Origin: a virus
Direction: 5' to 3' (one strand)
DNA length: 40,992 bases
IMG/VR virus record: IMGVR_UViG_3300020474_000040
Coordinates: 1-40,992 of that record
Every line of letters begins with the position of its first letter. The first letter of the stretch is position 1. Below the pieces are notes generated by a model. The model saw only the letters and a program-made list of their open reading frames with translations. It was not told the origin of the DNA and made no database searches. The translations under genes were made by a program, and so were the position numbers. Below are positions 20,142-29,385 of the stretch, in pieces.

Positions 20142-20798
20142 ATGAGCGAAACACTATACGGCGAAGAGTTTAACGAGGAAAGTTTAGAAAAAGAGTTAGA
20201 CATTGCAGAAAGAAAACAGAAAAACGAATCAGGGGAACATGATTTGGATAGAAAGTATTTCAGACAGTTTGATTATGGTATTGATACCAAAGATAATGTA
20301 ATCATTATAGAAGGTGAAATACAATCAGGACTTACCTTTGATATTATAGCAAAAACGAGATTACTAAATAACTTAGCAGGTGAAGACATTAAAACATTCA
20401 ATATTCTATTGAACTCGCCAGGTGGTGATGTTATAGAAACACTTGGGTTGATTGACTTCATGAAATCTCAAGAAAAATATGGTGTCAAGTTTAATGTAAT
20501 AGTAAGAGGTGGTGCAATGTCAGCAGCAGCACTTTTACTAACTTGTGCAACAGGAACCCGAATGGTTTCCAAACATTCTAAAATTATGGTACACCAATTG
20601 TCTACAATAGTAGTAGGTAAGTTAAGTGATGTAAAGTCTAACGCTAAATTTAGTGAAGAGTTAGAAACAGAATGTAACGTGTTAATGGCAGAACATAGTA
20701 AACAGGACCAAAAATATTGGGAAAATATTTCTTCAACAGATTACTTTATGTCTTCTGACAAAGCACTTGAATTAGGAATAATAGATAAAATAATATAA
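20142..20798 (+). CDS. ClpP-like serine protease
   Basis: Resembles the proteolytic subunit of Clp. Motifs are LNSPGGDVIETLGLIDFM (90-107) with the oxyanion-hole glycines, RGGAMSAAALLL at 122-133 with nucleophile S127, and MVHQLS at 149-154 with catalytic H151. The end DYFMSSDKALELGIIDKI matches the family's MSA/SxEAxxxGLID. The first 45 residues are an acidic and charged extension not usual in ClpP (about 190-200 residues in bacteria). The frame is open further back, but the class B promoter sets the start at 20142. It could interfere with or supplement host Clp, or process head proteins; neither is shown. Confidence 0.88.
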   Translation: MSETLYGEEFNEESLEKELDIAERKQKNESGEHDLDRKYFRQFDYGIDTKDNVIIIEGEIQSGLTFDIIAKTRLLNNLAGEDIKTFNILLNSPGGDVIETLGLIDFMKSQEKYGVKFNVIVRGGAMSAAALLLTCATGTRMVSKHSKIMVHQLSTIVVGKLSDVKSNAKFSEELETECNVLMAEHSKQDQKYWENISSTDYFMSSDKALELGIIDKII

Positions 20799-20799
20799 A

Positions 20800-21582
20800 A
20801 TGACAAATTTCTTTACAGCAGAGGAACTTAAAAGTAATTATGAAAAGTTCCGAAAACTAATCAACAAATCCTTTACAGGTGAAAGATTAGAAAAACTAAA
20901 TAAAATGTATGACCACTTTGAAGATAGAATTATCTACACACCTGCGTCATCATTTGAACACTTTCACAATTCATTTCCTGGCGGATACATTGACCATGTA
21001 CTTAGGGTGACAAGAAACGCACTTAAGTTATATGATATGTATTTAGAATTAGGTATGATTGAGGAAGGTGAGATATCTAAAGAATCAGTAATATTTTCAG
21101 CCGTACATCACGACTTAGGTAAGTTAGGTTCTGTTGAAGCAGACCATTATCTAAAAAATGATTCAGAATGGCATAGAAAGAATCAGGGTAAAATGTACAA
21201 GTTAAATCCAAGTAACCATTATATGGATACACATGATAGAACTTTCTTTCACCTTATACACTTTGGAATAAAATTAACTGAAGAAGAATTCTTAGGTATT
21301 AGATTAACAGATGGGGTTTATGACGACTCAAGTAAAGAGTACTTGAGGCAGTTTAATAAAGACAAGTCTCTTAAAACAATGTTACCACACATTCTACATC
21401 AAGCAGATATGATGGCAGCAAAGTTTGAATTACAAAGATGGAAAAAAAGTTCTGATAAATCAAAAGGAACTCGTAATCCAAATGGAAGACCTTCAACCCA
21501 ATCAAGGTTAAGTAACGCATTTTCAAATACAGATAGTAAAGTAAATGTATTTGACGCGTTTAAAAATATAGTAGAAGATTAA
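20800..21582 (+). CDS. HD-domain phosphohydrolase
   Basis: Metal-dependent phosphohydrolase. HD motifs are GGYIDHVLRV (H66), AVHHDLGKLG at 101-110 (H104-D105), and a later HQAD in HILHQADMMAA (near 200). This layout is found in dNTPases, nucleotidases and cyclic-nucleotide hydrolases, so the substrate is not fixed. At 260 residues it has a single HD domain plus a Ser/Asn/Lys-rich tail of about 40 residues. It begins one base after the ClpP-like stop and shares that promoter. Control of nucleotide pools or of alarmone signals is plausible. Confidence 0.85.
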   Translation: MTNFFTAEELKSNYEKFRKLINKSFTGERLEKLNKMYDHFEDRIIYTPASSFEHFHNSFPGGYIDHVLRVTRNALKLYDMYLELGMIEEGEISKESVIFSAVHHDLGKLGSVEADHYLKNDSEWHRKNQGKMYKLNPSNHYMDTHDRTFFHLIHFGIKLTEEEFLGIRLTDGVYDDSSKEYLRQFNKDKSLKTMLPHILHQADMMAAKFELQRWKKSSDKSKGTRNPNGRPSTQSRLSNAFSNTDSKVNVFDAFKNIVED

Positions 21583-21590
21583 AAAACATT

Positions 21591-21884
21591 ATGACAGAAA
21601 TAATAATAATCAGTGTACTATCAGTATCAACTCTTGTACTTGGATTTACAACTTGGAACCTTCTTAGAAAGAATGAAGCAACCGAAGATGTAATTGAGGA
21701 ACAAGAAGAACTAATAGCAAACATAGCGAGTAGAATTGATGATTCTATGAAAAAAATGAAAGAGTTAGATACACGAGGTGCTTTTGAAGCAGAGGATGAG
21801 ACAGGAACGGTATTTAAACAATTATACGAAGTCATTGAAAAATTAGAAACGTATTATGCCGAGGAAACGAAGGAAGAGGAGTAA
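21591..21884 (+). CDS. Membrane-anchored coiled-coil protein, 97 aa
   Basis: Residues 3-24 are hydrophobic (IIIISVLSVSTLVLGFTTW) and form one membrane anchor; the rest is acidic and predicted coiled coil (EEQEELIANIASRIDDSMKK), ending EETKEEE. It overlaps the sigma-factor gene by 29 bases. No family is recognised. Confidence 0.65.
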   Translation: MTEIIIISVLSVSTLVLGFTTWNLLRKNEATEDVIEEQEELIANIASRIDDSMKKMKELDTRGAFEAEDETGTVFKQLYEVIEKLETYYAEETKEEE

Positions 21885-22575
21885 AAGATATTTTACAAAG
21901 ATAACAGAAATCGCCATAAACGCGTATAATGGTTGTGATGACGATAAGTTAAAGAATAGAATATATAACAGATTCATTCATTATCCATTTGACAAACTTT
22001 CTGAAAATGTAATTCACACATATAAAACATATTACTTTGATGTACCATATGATGATGTCAAAGCAAATGTAGTTGCATTTTTGAATCAAAAGATTGATAA
22101 GTTCAATGGAACAAATGGTAGAGCGTTCTCATACTTTACAGTTGTAGCTAGAAACTACCTGTTTAATGAGAATAATCAGAACTATCAAAGAATGAAACAA
22201 AAAACAGATACAAAATATATTGACTCATCAAGAAACATAACAAACGAAGTTTATGAACAAAATCTAAAAGACAGTATGTCTGACTTCTTTGATTTCTATG
22301 TTAGATATATTGACGCAAATCTTTACAAGATGTTTGATAAACCAAGAGACCAAAAGATTGCTGACTCTGTAAATGAGTTATTTAGAACACGAAGGGACCT
22401 GTATTCTTACAACAAAAAGGCACTTTACATACTTATTAGAGAGAGAACAGGTGTTCAAACTCAATATATAACAAAAGTAATAGGAAAACTAAAATTAGTA
22501 TACAAAGAACTATACATTGATTATCTGAACGTAGGGAATCTCAGATTGAATCATAGAATAGAGGAGTTTGTCTAA
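21856..22575 (+). CDS. Late-transcription sigma factor, gp55-like
   Basis: In T4, gp55 directs host RNA polymerase to late promoters. This 239-residue protein has a basic first part (MPRKRRKRSKRYF), then the region-2-like core FNGTNGRAFSYFTVVARNYL at about 93-112, matching the gp55 family pattern in which AFxYFTxxAxN is followed by a polar helix. A C-terminal helical domain with a region-4-like look (YNKKALYILIRERTGVQTQY) follows; T4 gp55 is shorter (185) and lacks it. Identification rests on the region-2-like motif and on position just before the baseplate genes. Its likely targets are late promoters, perhaps the TATTTAT sites. Confidence 0.78.
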   Translation: MPRKRRKRSKRYFTKITEIAINAYNGCDDDKLKNRIYNRFIHYPFDKLSENVIHTYKTYYFDVPYDDVKANVVAFLNQKIDKFNGTNGRAFSYFTVVARNYLFNENNQNYQRMKQKTDTKYIDSSRNITNEVYEQNLKDSMSDFFDFYVRYIDANLYKMFDKPRDQKIADSVNELFRTRRDLYSYNKKALYILIRERTGVQTQYITKVIGKLKLVYKELYIDYLNVGNLRLNHRIEEFV

Positions 22576-22934
22576 TGAATATAGAAGACGAAATTTTTAA
22601 AGGTAGGTCATTCCAAGACCTAATGTCGGACATTTATTCAAATCAAAAAAAGAAAGACCGACAAATAAAACTACTGATAGCGCAACTTGAACCAATGGTC
22701 AAGAATCTAAATGATGCTTCGGTAGTTGTTCCTTTAATAAAAGAGTACCTTGAGATATCTGTAAAAAATGATGACGCACTAATTAAATTGGCTGCGATTG
22801 TACAAAGATTGATGAAGGACAACAACAACGAAGGTGGTGGTCTATTATTAAGTGATGAAGAAAAAAGACAACTAATGGACGCCATAGACGAGGTAGAAAA
22901 GGACCTACCTGTCAAAGGAGACGAAGATGAGTAA
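22575..22934 (+). CDS. Hypothetical helical protein, 119 aa
   Basis: Overlaps the sigma gene by one base (TAATG) and the next gene by eight. It is acidic and mostly helical (MNIEDEIFKGRSFQDLMSDI, a long middle with regular Leu/Ile, then EEKRQLMDAIDEVEKDL). No family is recognised. Its place between the late sigma factor and the baseplate genes suggests a transcription accessory or an assembly factor, without direct evidence. Confidence 0.6.
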   Translation: MNIEDEIFKGRSFQDLMSDIYSNQKKKDRQIKLLIAQLEPMVKNLNDASVVVPLIKEYLEISVKNDDALIKLAAIVQRLMKDNNNEGGGLLLSDEEKRQLMDAIDEVEKDLPVKGDEDE

Positions 22935-23985
22935 TCTTTATGGACTTGTAACGAAGATAGAGTTAGTAGACAGTGACGGTGACCAACTACACGGAATAGA
23001 AGTAGCAATAAAAACGTCAACAGGGTCCTCGTTAACTACAGAAATAGCATATCCACTTGATGTAAACATTAAAAGAGTCCCCGTAGTAGGTGAACAAGTT
23101 TACTTAGTAAAGGGTAAGAGCTCAGATAGTAAAACTTCAGGGGGTGGAAGACGATACTTTTATGTTACAAGTAATTCACTACAACACAATATAAACCACA
23201 ATGTATTACCTAAGTCTATAGTACAATCAACAGGTGGTGTTGGAACAGGTGGTTATGCAGCAGCAGCAGCGGGTAACCCTGACGCTAATAATGAAAAAGA
23301 TTTTGAATTTGAAGCAGGTTTTGATGAAGTCCCCGACTTGTCAGGACTACAACCATTTAGTGGTGATGTTTTAATTGAAGGTAGATATGGTCAGTCGATG
23401 AGACTTGGTCATACACCATCGGGAGCGGGTACAACAAAAGACCCAAGTTGGTTAGGGTCCTCGACCAAACCAATAACAATAATTAGAAACCATCAAGAAG
23501 AAGGTGGTTGGAATAAATTTGTTATAGAAGATGTTGATAAAGATGACAGTTCAATTTATATGACATCAGGACAGACAATAAAATTAACTCAAGCACATTC
23601 ATACTCTATTGGAGTACAAGCAGCAAATGTTTATTCAGATACACAAGTGTTAGTTAACTCGGGTAGGGTTGTTTTGAATGCAAGAGATGAAAGAGTTGTA
23701 ATAGCAGGTTCATCAGATGTAAATATATCTACACCCGTGTGGAAAGCAGCAATGGATAATATGTTTACACAAATTGATGAAATCAAAAATGAACTTAACA
23801 ATCTAAATACGGCTGTTAGTGCATTTTCAAGTAAAGCGATTTCTAATACTATGACCGATAATAAAGGTGGTACAGGTATTAACATTCCTATATCATCAGG
23901 TGGAGCAAAATTAAAAGCAGATACGACAGGAATTAAGGCAAGGATTGCAAAGATTACAACTGAATTAAATTTAATGAAACAATAA
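22927..23985 (+). CDS. Baseplate hub or spike-like structural protein
   Basis: A 352-residue beta-rich protein. Residues 1-100 look like an OB-fold (MSNLYGLVTKIELVDSDGDQ, then PVVGEQVYLVKG), as in gp5-type hubs. The middle part (QPFSGDVLIEGRYGQSMRLG at 141-160, EDVDKDDSSIYMTSGQTIKL near 200) is the conserved core I associate with baseplate hub proteins of marine T4-like phages. A strand-rich stretch and a short helical tail (QIDEIKNELNNLN) follow. No lysozyme domain is seen. It starts the tail module and overlaps the previous gene by eight bases. Confidence 0.65.
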   Translation: MSNLYGLVTKIELVDSDGDQLHGIEVAIKTSTGSSLTTEIAYPLDVNIKRVPVVGEQVYLVKGKSSDSKTSGGGRRYFYVTSNSLQHNINHNVLPKSIVQSTGGVGTGGYAAAAAGNPDANNEKDFEFEAGFDEVPDLSGLQPFSGDVLIEGRYGQSMRLGHTPSGAGTTKDPSWLGSSTKPITIIRNHQEEGGWNKFVIEDVDKDDSSIYMTSGQTIKLTQAHSYSIGVQAANVYSDTQVLVNSGRVVLNARDERVVIAGSSDVNISTPVWKAAMDNMFTQIDEIKNELNNLNTAVSAFSSKAISNTMTDNKGGTGINIPISSGGAKLKADTTGIKARIAKITTELNLMKQ

Positions 23986-23998
23986 TTATATATAAAAC

Positions 23999-24005
23999 TA
24001 TTTAT
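23999..24005 (+). promoter_or_regulatory. TATTTAT motif beside a start codon
   Basis: AAACTATTTATTATT ends five bases before the ATG at 24010. If this were a -10 type box, transcription would start at or inside the gene, so this copy argues for caution about the motif's role. Confidence 0.25.
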
Positions 24006-24009
24006 TATT

Positions 24010-24459
24010 ATGGATACGAATAAATTTGTAAAAGCGTTAAAACTCTTAATAAAGGAAGAGGTTCGTAAAGAAGTTAACAAACAGAAGTTAGCTATTAAAG
24101 AATCTGTTATTAAAGAGATGAGTACGCCTAAACAGACACCCAAGAAAAATAAAAAACCAAATGTCAAATTTAAGGACAATAAGTTCTCTGATATGTTAAA
24201 TGAAACAGCAGACACTTGGGATACTATGGGTGGTCAGACCTTGACATCACAACATGCTCAAGGTATGAATAGACAAACTATGGCATCAATGATGGGTCTT
24301 AGTAGTCAACCAACAGCACAATCAATGATACCAACACAAGATTCTGATGGTAGAGCAGTTGATGTAAACGCAGTGATGAACTCAGGTGTTGGACAGGCAC
24401 TGACTAAAGATTATTCTCAACTAATGAAAGCTATAAACAAAAAGAAGGGTAATGTATAA
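24010..24459 (+). CDS. Hypothetical tail-module protein, 149 aa
   Basis: A basic helical N-terminus (KLLIKEEVRKEVNKQKL), a lysine-rich linker, and a low-complexity Met/Ser/Gln/Thr-rich middle (TLTSQHAQGMNRQTMASMMG). It is probably a disordered structural or chaperone-like protein. It lies between the hub-like protein and gp25, with a one-base overlap at its end. The family is unknown. Confidence 0.6.
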   Translation: MDTNKFVKALKLLIKEEVRKEVNKQKLAIKESVIKEMSTPKQTPKKNKKPNVKFKDNKFSDMLNETADTWDTMGGQTLTSQHAQGMNRQTMASMMGLSSQPTAQSMIPTQDSDGRAVDVNAVMNSGVGQALTKDYSQLMKAINKKKGNV

Positions 24460-24896
24460 TGTCAAGAAATCGTGAAGAGAAAAAGTATCATCCATTAGAC
24501 TTACAAAAAAATGTCGGTGTCGGTATTCCACTACCAATTGGTGGAGCACCTATATTTGATACTACATTCACGACAGAAGAACAGGCAATATCCAACTTAA
24601 AAAATTTATTATTAACAAGAAAAGGTGAGAGACCATTCCAACCATTGTTTGGAACTATGGTCCCATCATTCTTGTTTGAAAATATAACGACAAAATTACT
24701 TGACAAGTTAAAACAGGGGTTACAGAAAGACATAGAATTTTGGTTACCCTACATTAATATGGAAGAAATTATCGTAGAAGATTTACGAGAAGAGAATAGA
24801 ATTAATATTTCTTTTTCGTTTTCTGTTGGGGAAAGCGGAGCAAATCAGATAATTATATTAAATGTAGATGAACAAGGTAGTCTTTCAATCGCATAG
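24459..24896 (+). CDS. Baseplate wedge protein, gp25-like
   Basis: gp25 starts the wedge and the sheath in contractile tails. The 145 residues match the gp25/GPW family: FDTTFTTEEQAISNLKNLLL (about 36-55), then LTRKGERPFQPLFGTMVPSF, the most conserved part (RKGERPFxPxFG), and EDLREENRINISFSFSV near the end. It overlaps its neighbour by one base and is followed nine bases on by gp6. Confidence 0.93.
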   Translation: MSRNREEKKYHPLDLQKNVGVGIPLPIGGAPIFDTTFTTEEQAISNLKNLLLTRKGERPFQPLFGTMVPSFLFENITTKLLDKLKQGLQKDIEFWLPYINMEEIIVEDLREENRINISFSFSVGESGANQIIILNVDEQGSLSIA

Positions 24897-24905
24897 GGTT
24901 AGAAT

Positions 24906-26819
24906 ATGGCAGACAAAATTAAAAAGGAAGTAAAACTTTTAGGGAGAGATTTTGGAGAAATAAGAAATAATCTTGTTGACTTCACAAAAACTTACTTCCC
25001 ACAAACATATAACGATTTTAATGAATCATCGCCAGGTATGATGATATTAGAACTTGCGTCATATGTTGGTGACGTTCTTTCCTATTATACTGATGTTCAG
25101 TTAAGAGAATCTTTATTAGAAGAAGCACAAGAAAAGAAAAATATATTTACAATTGCACAGGCAGTAGGATACAAACCAAAATTAAATGTACCTGCTACAA
25201 CAACACTAAGTGTATATCAAGTAGTGCCTTCAATCGGTAGTGGTGACACAGTTAGACCTGATTGGAGATACGCACTGACACTAAAAGAAAGTGCAGTAGT
25301 AACAGCAGAATCAAATGGTGATGTTGAATTTAGTACAAATCAAAAAGTTAGATTTAATTATTCATCATCATTCGACCCAACTGAAGTTTCTGTTTATCAG
25401 ATAGATGATAACACAAACGAACCTATTAAGTACCTACTTAAAAAGTATGTAAAGGCAACAAGTGGTAAAGAAAAAACACAGACCTTTACATTTGGTACTC
25501 CTAAAATATATGATAAGATTAGACTACAAGATGAAGACGGTCTTATAGATGTAATCAAAATATCAGATGATGACGGTGAAGATTGGACAAAGGTAGACTA
25601 CCTTGGTCAAGATACCGTATTTGAAGAATCTCCAAACACTGAAGAGTACTCATTAGAGTATTCAGCATACAGTTCTGATACTCCTTCATTACTAAAATTA
25701 AAAAAAGTACCGAAGAGATATATTACAAGAATATCAGACGAAGGTGAAATACATATTCAGTTTGGAGCAGGTATATCTGCAAACGCAGACGAAGAACTAC
25801 TCCCGAACCCTGACAACGTTGGGTCGGCGTTATATAACGCAAGTGGAAACCTAAATCAAGGTTTAGACCCATCGAACTTTCTATATTCTAAAACATATGG
25901 AGTGGCTCCTGCTAACCAAACACTAACAGTTACTTATAGAGTAAGTCAAGGTGTATCAGACAATGTTCCAAGTAACGACTTAACTCAGATAGCGGGTGTT
26001 GAAATTGAAACATCAAACTTAGGACTTGATACAGAATTATTTAATCAAGCAAGAAACTCTATAGCATTTTCAAACGAAGCAGCCGCAGTAGGTGGTAAGT
26101 TTGAAGAAACTGTTGATGAGGTAAGAGAGAACGCTAAATCTTATTTTGGAGCACAAAACAGGTCAGTAACAAGAGAAGACTATGTAGTTAGAACTTATGC
26201 AATGCCACCACAATTTGGTTCGGTAGCAAAAGCATTTGTCGCACCTGATTTCCAAATAGAGACAACATTAGATGATGGTCCTAATCCAATAGCAAATCCA
26301 CTTGGTATAAATTTCTATGTATTAGGATATGATTCAAATAAAAATATTACAGAACTAAATATCGCAACAAAACAAAATCTTGCGAATTATTTATCGTTCT
26401 ATAGAATACTTACAGACGCGATTAATATTAAAAACGCATACATTGTAAATATAGCAATTGATTTCGAGATAGTAGTAAAACCAAATTACAACTCAAATGA
26501 AATACTTTTAAAATGTATAAGTAAATTAAGAGATTATTTCAAAATAGACAATCAACAAATAAATCAACCAATATTATTATCAGACGTATATGTAATGTTG
26601 GACGATGTAGATGGAGTACAAAGTGTTGTAAGACCTGACAAGGATGGACTTGGTGGATTACAAATTACTAACAAGTATGGTGGAACTTATTCATCGAGAC
26701 GATACGACATGAAATACGCAACAAGAAATGGTGTAATCTATCCACCTAAAGACCCATCTATATTTGAGGTGAAATATCCTGATACAGATATTAGAGGTAG
26801 AGTGGTACCATTATTTTAA
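24906..26819 (+). CDS. Baseplate wedge protein, gp6-like (baseplate J family)
   Basis: gp6 joins the wedges into the baseplate ring. The 637-residue sequence opens with the typical start: FGEIRNNLVDFTKTYFPQTY, then NESSPGMMILELASYVGDVL and a D-V-Q-L-RES stretch (AQAVGYKPK follows). The middle has the J-family part (VDEVRENAKSYFGAQNRSVT, then REDYVVRTYAMP), and the end is strand-rich. T4 gp6 is 660 residues, so the length agrees. It directly follows gp25, the same order as in other T4-like phages. Confidence 0.92.
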   Translation: MADKIKKEVKLLGRDFGEIRNNLVDFTKTYFPQTYNDFNESSPGMMILELASYVGDVLSYYTDVQLRESLLEEAQEKKNIFTIAQAVGYKPKLNVPATTTLSVYQVVPSIGSGDTVRPDWRYALTLKESAVVTAESNGDVEFSTNQKVRFNYSSSFDPTEVSVYQIDDNTNEPIKYLLKKYVKATSGKEKTQTFTFGTPKIYDKIRLQDEDGLIDVIKISDDDGEDWTKVDYLGQDTVFEESPNTEEYSLEYSAYSSDTPSLLKLKKVPKRYITRISDEGEIHIQFGAGISANADEELLPNPDNVGSALYNASGNLNQGLDPSNFLYSKTYGVAPANQTLTVTYRVSQGVSDNVPSNDLTQIAGVEIETSNLGLDTELFNQARNSIAFSNEAAAVGGKFEETVDEVRENAKSYFGAQNRSVTREDYVVRTYAMPPQFGSVAKAFVAPDFQIETTLDDGPNPIANPLGINFYVLGYDSNKNITELNIATKQNLANYLSFYRILTDAINIKNAYIVNIAIDFEIVVKPNYNSNEILLKCISKLRDYFKIDNQQINQPILLSDVYVMLDDVDGVQSVVRPDKDGLGGLQITNKYGGTYSSRRYDMKYATRNGVIYPPKDPSIFEVKYPDTDIRGRVVPLF

Positions 26820-26829
26820 AAGGTGAAAA

Positions 26830-28905
26830 ATGATATATAGAATATACCCAAATAAAGACAACACTATCTACGAGAATGATAAACTGAAACTTCAGAATAC
26901 AGGTAAAGACCAAATTCTTGAAATAGCAAAGTTCTATAATCTTGATAACACAACGTTATTAGGTAATAGTAGAATACTTCTTGGTTTTGATTTAACACCA
27001 ATATCATCGTCTGTAGCAGATGGTACTATCACGTCACCCCAATATAGACTAAGATTAGAAAATGTAGAAAGTTCAGAATTACAAGATGACTTTAATCTAT
27101 TTGTATATCCATTAAAAGAATCGTGGAACGAGGGACTTGGTCAATTCAATGATACACCAAAAAGTGAACACGCATCAAATTGGGTATTTAGAATCAGTGG
27201 TTCTAAATGGGATGTAGATAATTCTACCGTAGGAAAACCATTAAGTGTTGATACATTAAACTCGTTAAACGCATACTATAATTTCGCAGGAAGTATTGGT
27301 AACTTTGAGTTAGTAGATAAAATAAAAGGAACAAACGGACAAGACCCATTACTATTCGTATCAGGTGGTAGACTAATAATGTCAGCATCTGAATTTAGTG
27401 GTGGTACAGCAAACTTATCATCTTCATTAGACTCGGGGTCAGTATATAATATTCAATTTGATTTTAACAGAGAGTCTTTATCGGGAGTTGATTTTAATGT
27501 AATCAATCCAAGTGGTTCTTTACTAAATAGTGATATTGTTGGATTTCAAGAATCCTTGACTTCAACAGCAACATACAAAATGGCATTTACAGCAAGTATG
27601 CCAGGAGTTCATAAGTTTCAATTTTCATATTTTGACAATGACGGGTCAAATGGTTCAGAAGGAAATATAGATAACTTTTTCTTCTTTACAACAACCGACC
27701 CTAACACTTTAGTGTTTGACCAATTCGCATCAAACCTAACTGACATACCTTCGACTTATTTACTAAATGAAGGAATAGAAAATACAGACGCAGTAACAGG
27801 TTCGGCAGTAATATTAAACAACAAACTATTCATGACCGCTTCAAAAATGGGTGGAGCAACACTTAATAGAAAATTTAGTTTACAAGAAAACGCAAACTAT
27901 ACAGCTAGTTTTGATATAGTGCCAGGAAACTTCCCCGATACACGAGGTGATGATACTCCATTAGGTATTGAGTTTACAGTACAAACACCAACAGGTAGAT
28001 TGGTAGACATAAATGACTTTACAGGTTATACAAGATACATAACATCAAGTATGACTCAAACAATTAAATTCCAAGCAAGAGAATCAGGACAACACTTATT
28101 TAGATGGTCTTATTTTGCAAGTGGTAGTGATTTACAAGCAAGTGCTTCATTAGACAACTTTAGAATAAACTCAGGTGACCACGATACAACAGGAGCAACG
28201 TTCAATGACACCGAGTATGAAGCACACTTTAATATAACATCAGGTGGTGGTACATGGTTTACCTCTTCATTTGGAAATGGAAAACATTATTATCAATCAT
28301 TTGATAGGAGTACTGATAATCTAAATGTTGAAGTAACTGATTATGTATCTGAGTGGATTGATGGAACAAGAACTAATAATGGATTTATAATCAAAAAATC
28401 TAAAACAGATGAGAACTCGACAATCAACTTCGGTAAAATTAAATTCTTCTCAACTGATACACATACAATATATCCACCTGTATTAGAAGCTAGGTGGGAT
28501 GACTCAACATTTGATACAGGGTCATTAGACGCATTAAGTGGGGATGATTTAATTATTTATGTTAAAAATTTACAAACTGAATACAAAGAATCATCAAAAG
28601 GAAAAATAAGAGTATTTGGTAGAGAACGATATCCTAACAGAAGTTTCTCTACAAGTCCATTGAAAACGGTAAAGTACTTACCATCAACTTCATATTACTC
28701 AGTGGTTGACGCAGAAACAGAACAAGTGATTGTTCCATTTGATACTAACTACACAAAGTTAAGTTGTGATAGTAGTGGTAATTACTTTAACTTTTGGTTC
28801 AACGGATTACAACCCGAAAGATTTTACAAATTTTGTTTTAGAGTTGACCAAGGTAGTAACATTAGATACTACGATGACAACTTTTACTTTAAGGTAGTTA
28901 GATAA
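26830..28905 (+). CDS. Tail or baseplate protein with duplicated lectin-like domains
   Basis: A 691-residue beta-rich protein. It begins MIYRIYPNKDNTIYENDKLK, like the start of DNRLRE-type beta domains. Two related beta-sandwich units follow, at about residues 160-295 and 305-455. Each runs through a LIMSAS/LFMTAS strand, a central strand pair ((F/S)FD), and an ending xFSYF/xWSYF...DNF. They resemble carbohydrate-binding modules. The C-terminal 100 residues (from about 590) look like a fibronectin- or Ig-like end. A purine-rich AAAAGGTG precedes the start. A role in tail-fibre attachment or receptor binding is likely. Confidence 0.65.
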   Translation: MIYRIYPNKDNTIYENDKLKLQNTGKDQILEIAKFYNLDNTTLLGNSRILLGFDLTPISSSVADGTITSPQYRLRLENVESSELQDDFNLFVYPLKESWNEGLGQFNDTPKSEHASNWVFRISGSKWDVDNSTVGKPLSVDTLNSLNAYYNFAGSIGNFELVDKIKGTNGQDPLLFVSGGRLIMSASEFSGGTANLSSSLDSGSVYNIQFDFNRESLSGVDFNVINPSGSLLNSDIVGFQESLTSTATYKMAFTASMPGVHKFQFSYFDNDGSNGSEGNIDNFFFFTTTDPNTLVFDQFASNLTDIPSTYLLNEGIENTDAVTGSAVILNNKLFMTASKMGGATLNRKFSLQENANYTASFDIVPGNFPDTRGDDTPLGIEFTVQTPTGRLVDINDFTGYTRYITSSMTQTIKFQARESGQHLFRWSYFASGSDLQASASLDNFRINSGDHDTTGATFNDTEYEAHFNITSGGGTWFTSSFGNGKHYYQSFDRSTDNLNVEVTDYVSEWIDGTRTNNGFIIKKSKTDENSTINFGKIKFFSTDTHTIYPPVLEARWDDSTFDTGSLDALSGDDLIIYVKNLQTEYKESSKGKIRVFGRERYPNRSFSTSPLKTVKYLPSTSYYSVVDAETEQVIVPFDTNYTKLSCDSSGNYFNFWFNGLQPERFYKFCFRVDQGSNIRYYDDNFYFKVVR

Positions 28906-29372
28906 TGGCAGATAGAGAATTAAAAAGAAATGTAAGAGGACAGATAGTTTCCTACGAAGCGTTTGCGATGGCAGGTGACCCGATTCCTACATACAGTAAG
29001 ATTTATATTGAGGGTCCAAACGGTGGTGGTACTACTCCCGAAAGACTAAGTTTAAATAAAGTACGACAGTTCACTGACTCAGGAATAAGTGAGTTGACGT
29101 TTCCATTTCCAACAATTGAAAGTAACATAAACATTACAAGATATTCATTTAACGCTATAAGTGGTTCTACTATTGCAGCAAGTGGATGGGATGCCGTTGG
29201 TACTCCAAGTCAACAGTCTGACCCGTCAAGTGGACTTTCAGCAACAGGGAACTCAGGAGCAGAAGAACAACCACCAAATATATCAACAACCACGGGTGGG
29301 TCAACAGGTACAGGTGGTGACATCTCAAGTGGTTTGAATTATGGTGGGTATATAGGATATGATAGTTACTAA
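28905..29372 (+). CDS. Small structural protein with Gly/Ser/Thr-rich tail, 155 aa
   Basis: Overlaps the previous gene by one base. The first 90 residues look like a compact beta domain (AMAGDPIPTYSKIYIEG, then LTFPFPTIESNINITR). The last 60 are Gly, Ser and Thr-rich and disordered (STTTGGSTGTGG), ending in Tyr. It could be a spike-tip or connecting protein. No PAAR motif is seen. Confidence 0.58.
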   Translation: MADRELKRNVRGQIVSYEAFAMAGDPIPTYSKIYIEGPNGGGTTPERLSLNKVRQFTDSGISELTFPFPTIESNINITRYSFNAISGSTIAASGWDAVGTPSQQSDPSSGLSATGNSGAEEQPPNISTTTGGSTGTGGDISSGLNYGGYIGYDSY

Positions 29373-29385
29373 ATAGGTATATGAT

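Noticed and set aside
22927-23985. Lysozyme domain in the hub-like protein, as in T4 gp5
   Set aside because: No catalytic E-D-T pattern or lysozyme-like helix is visible; only OB-like and beta-rich parts are present.
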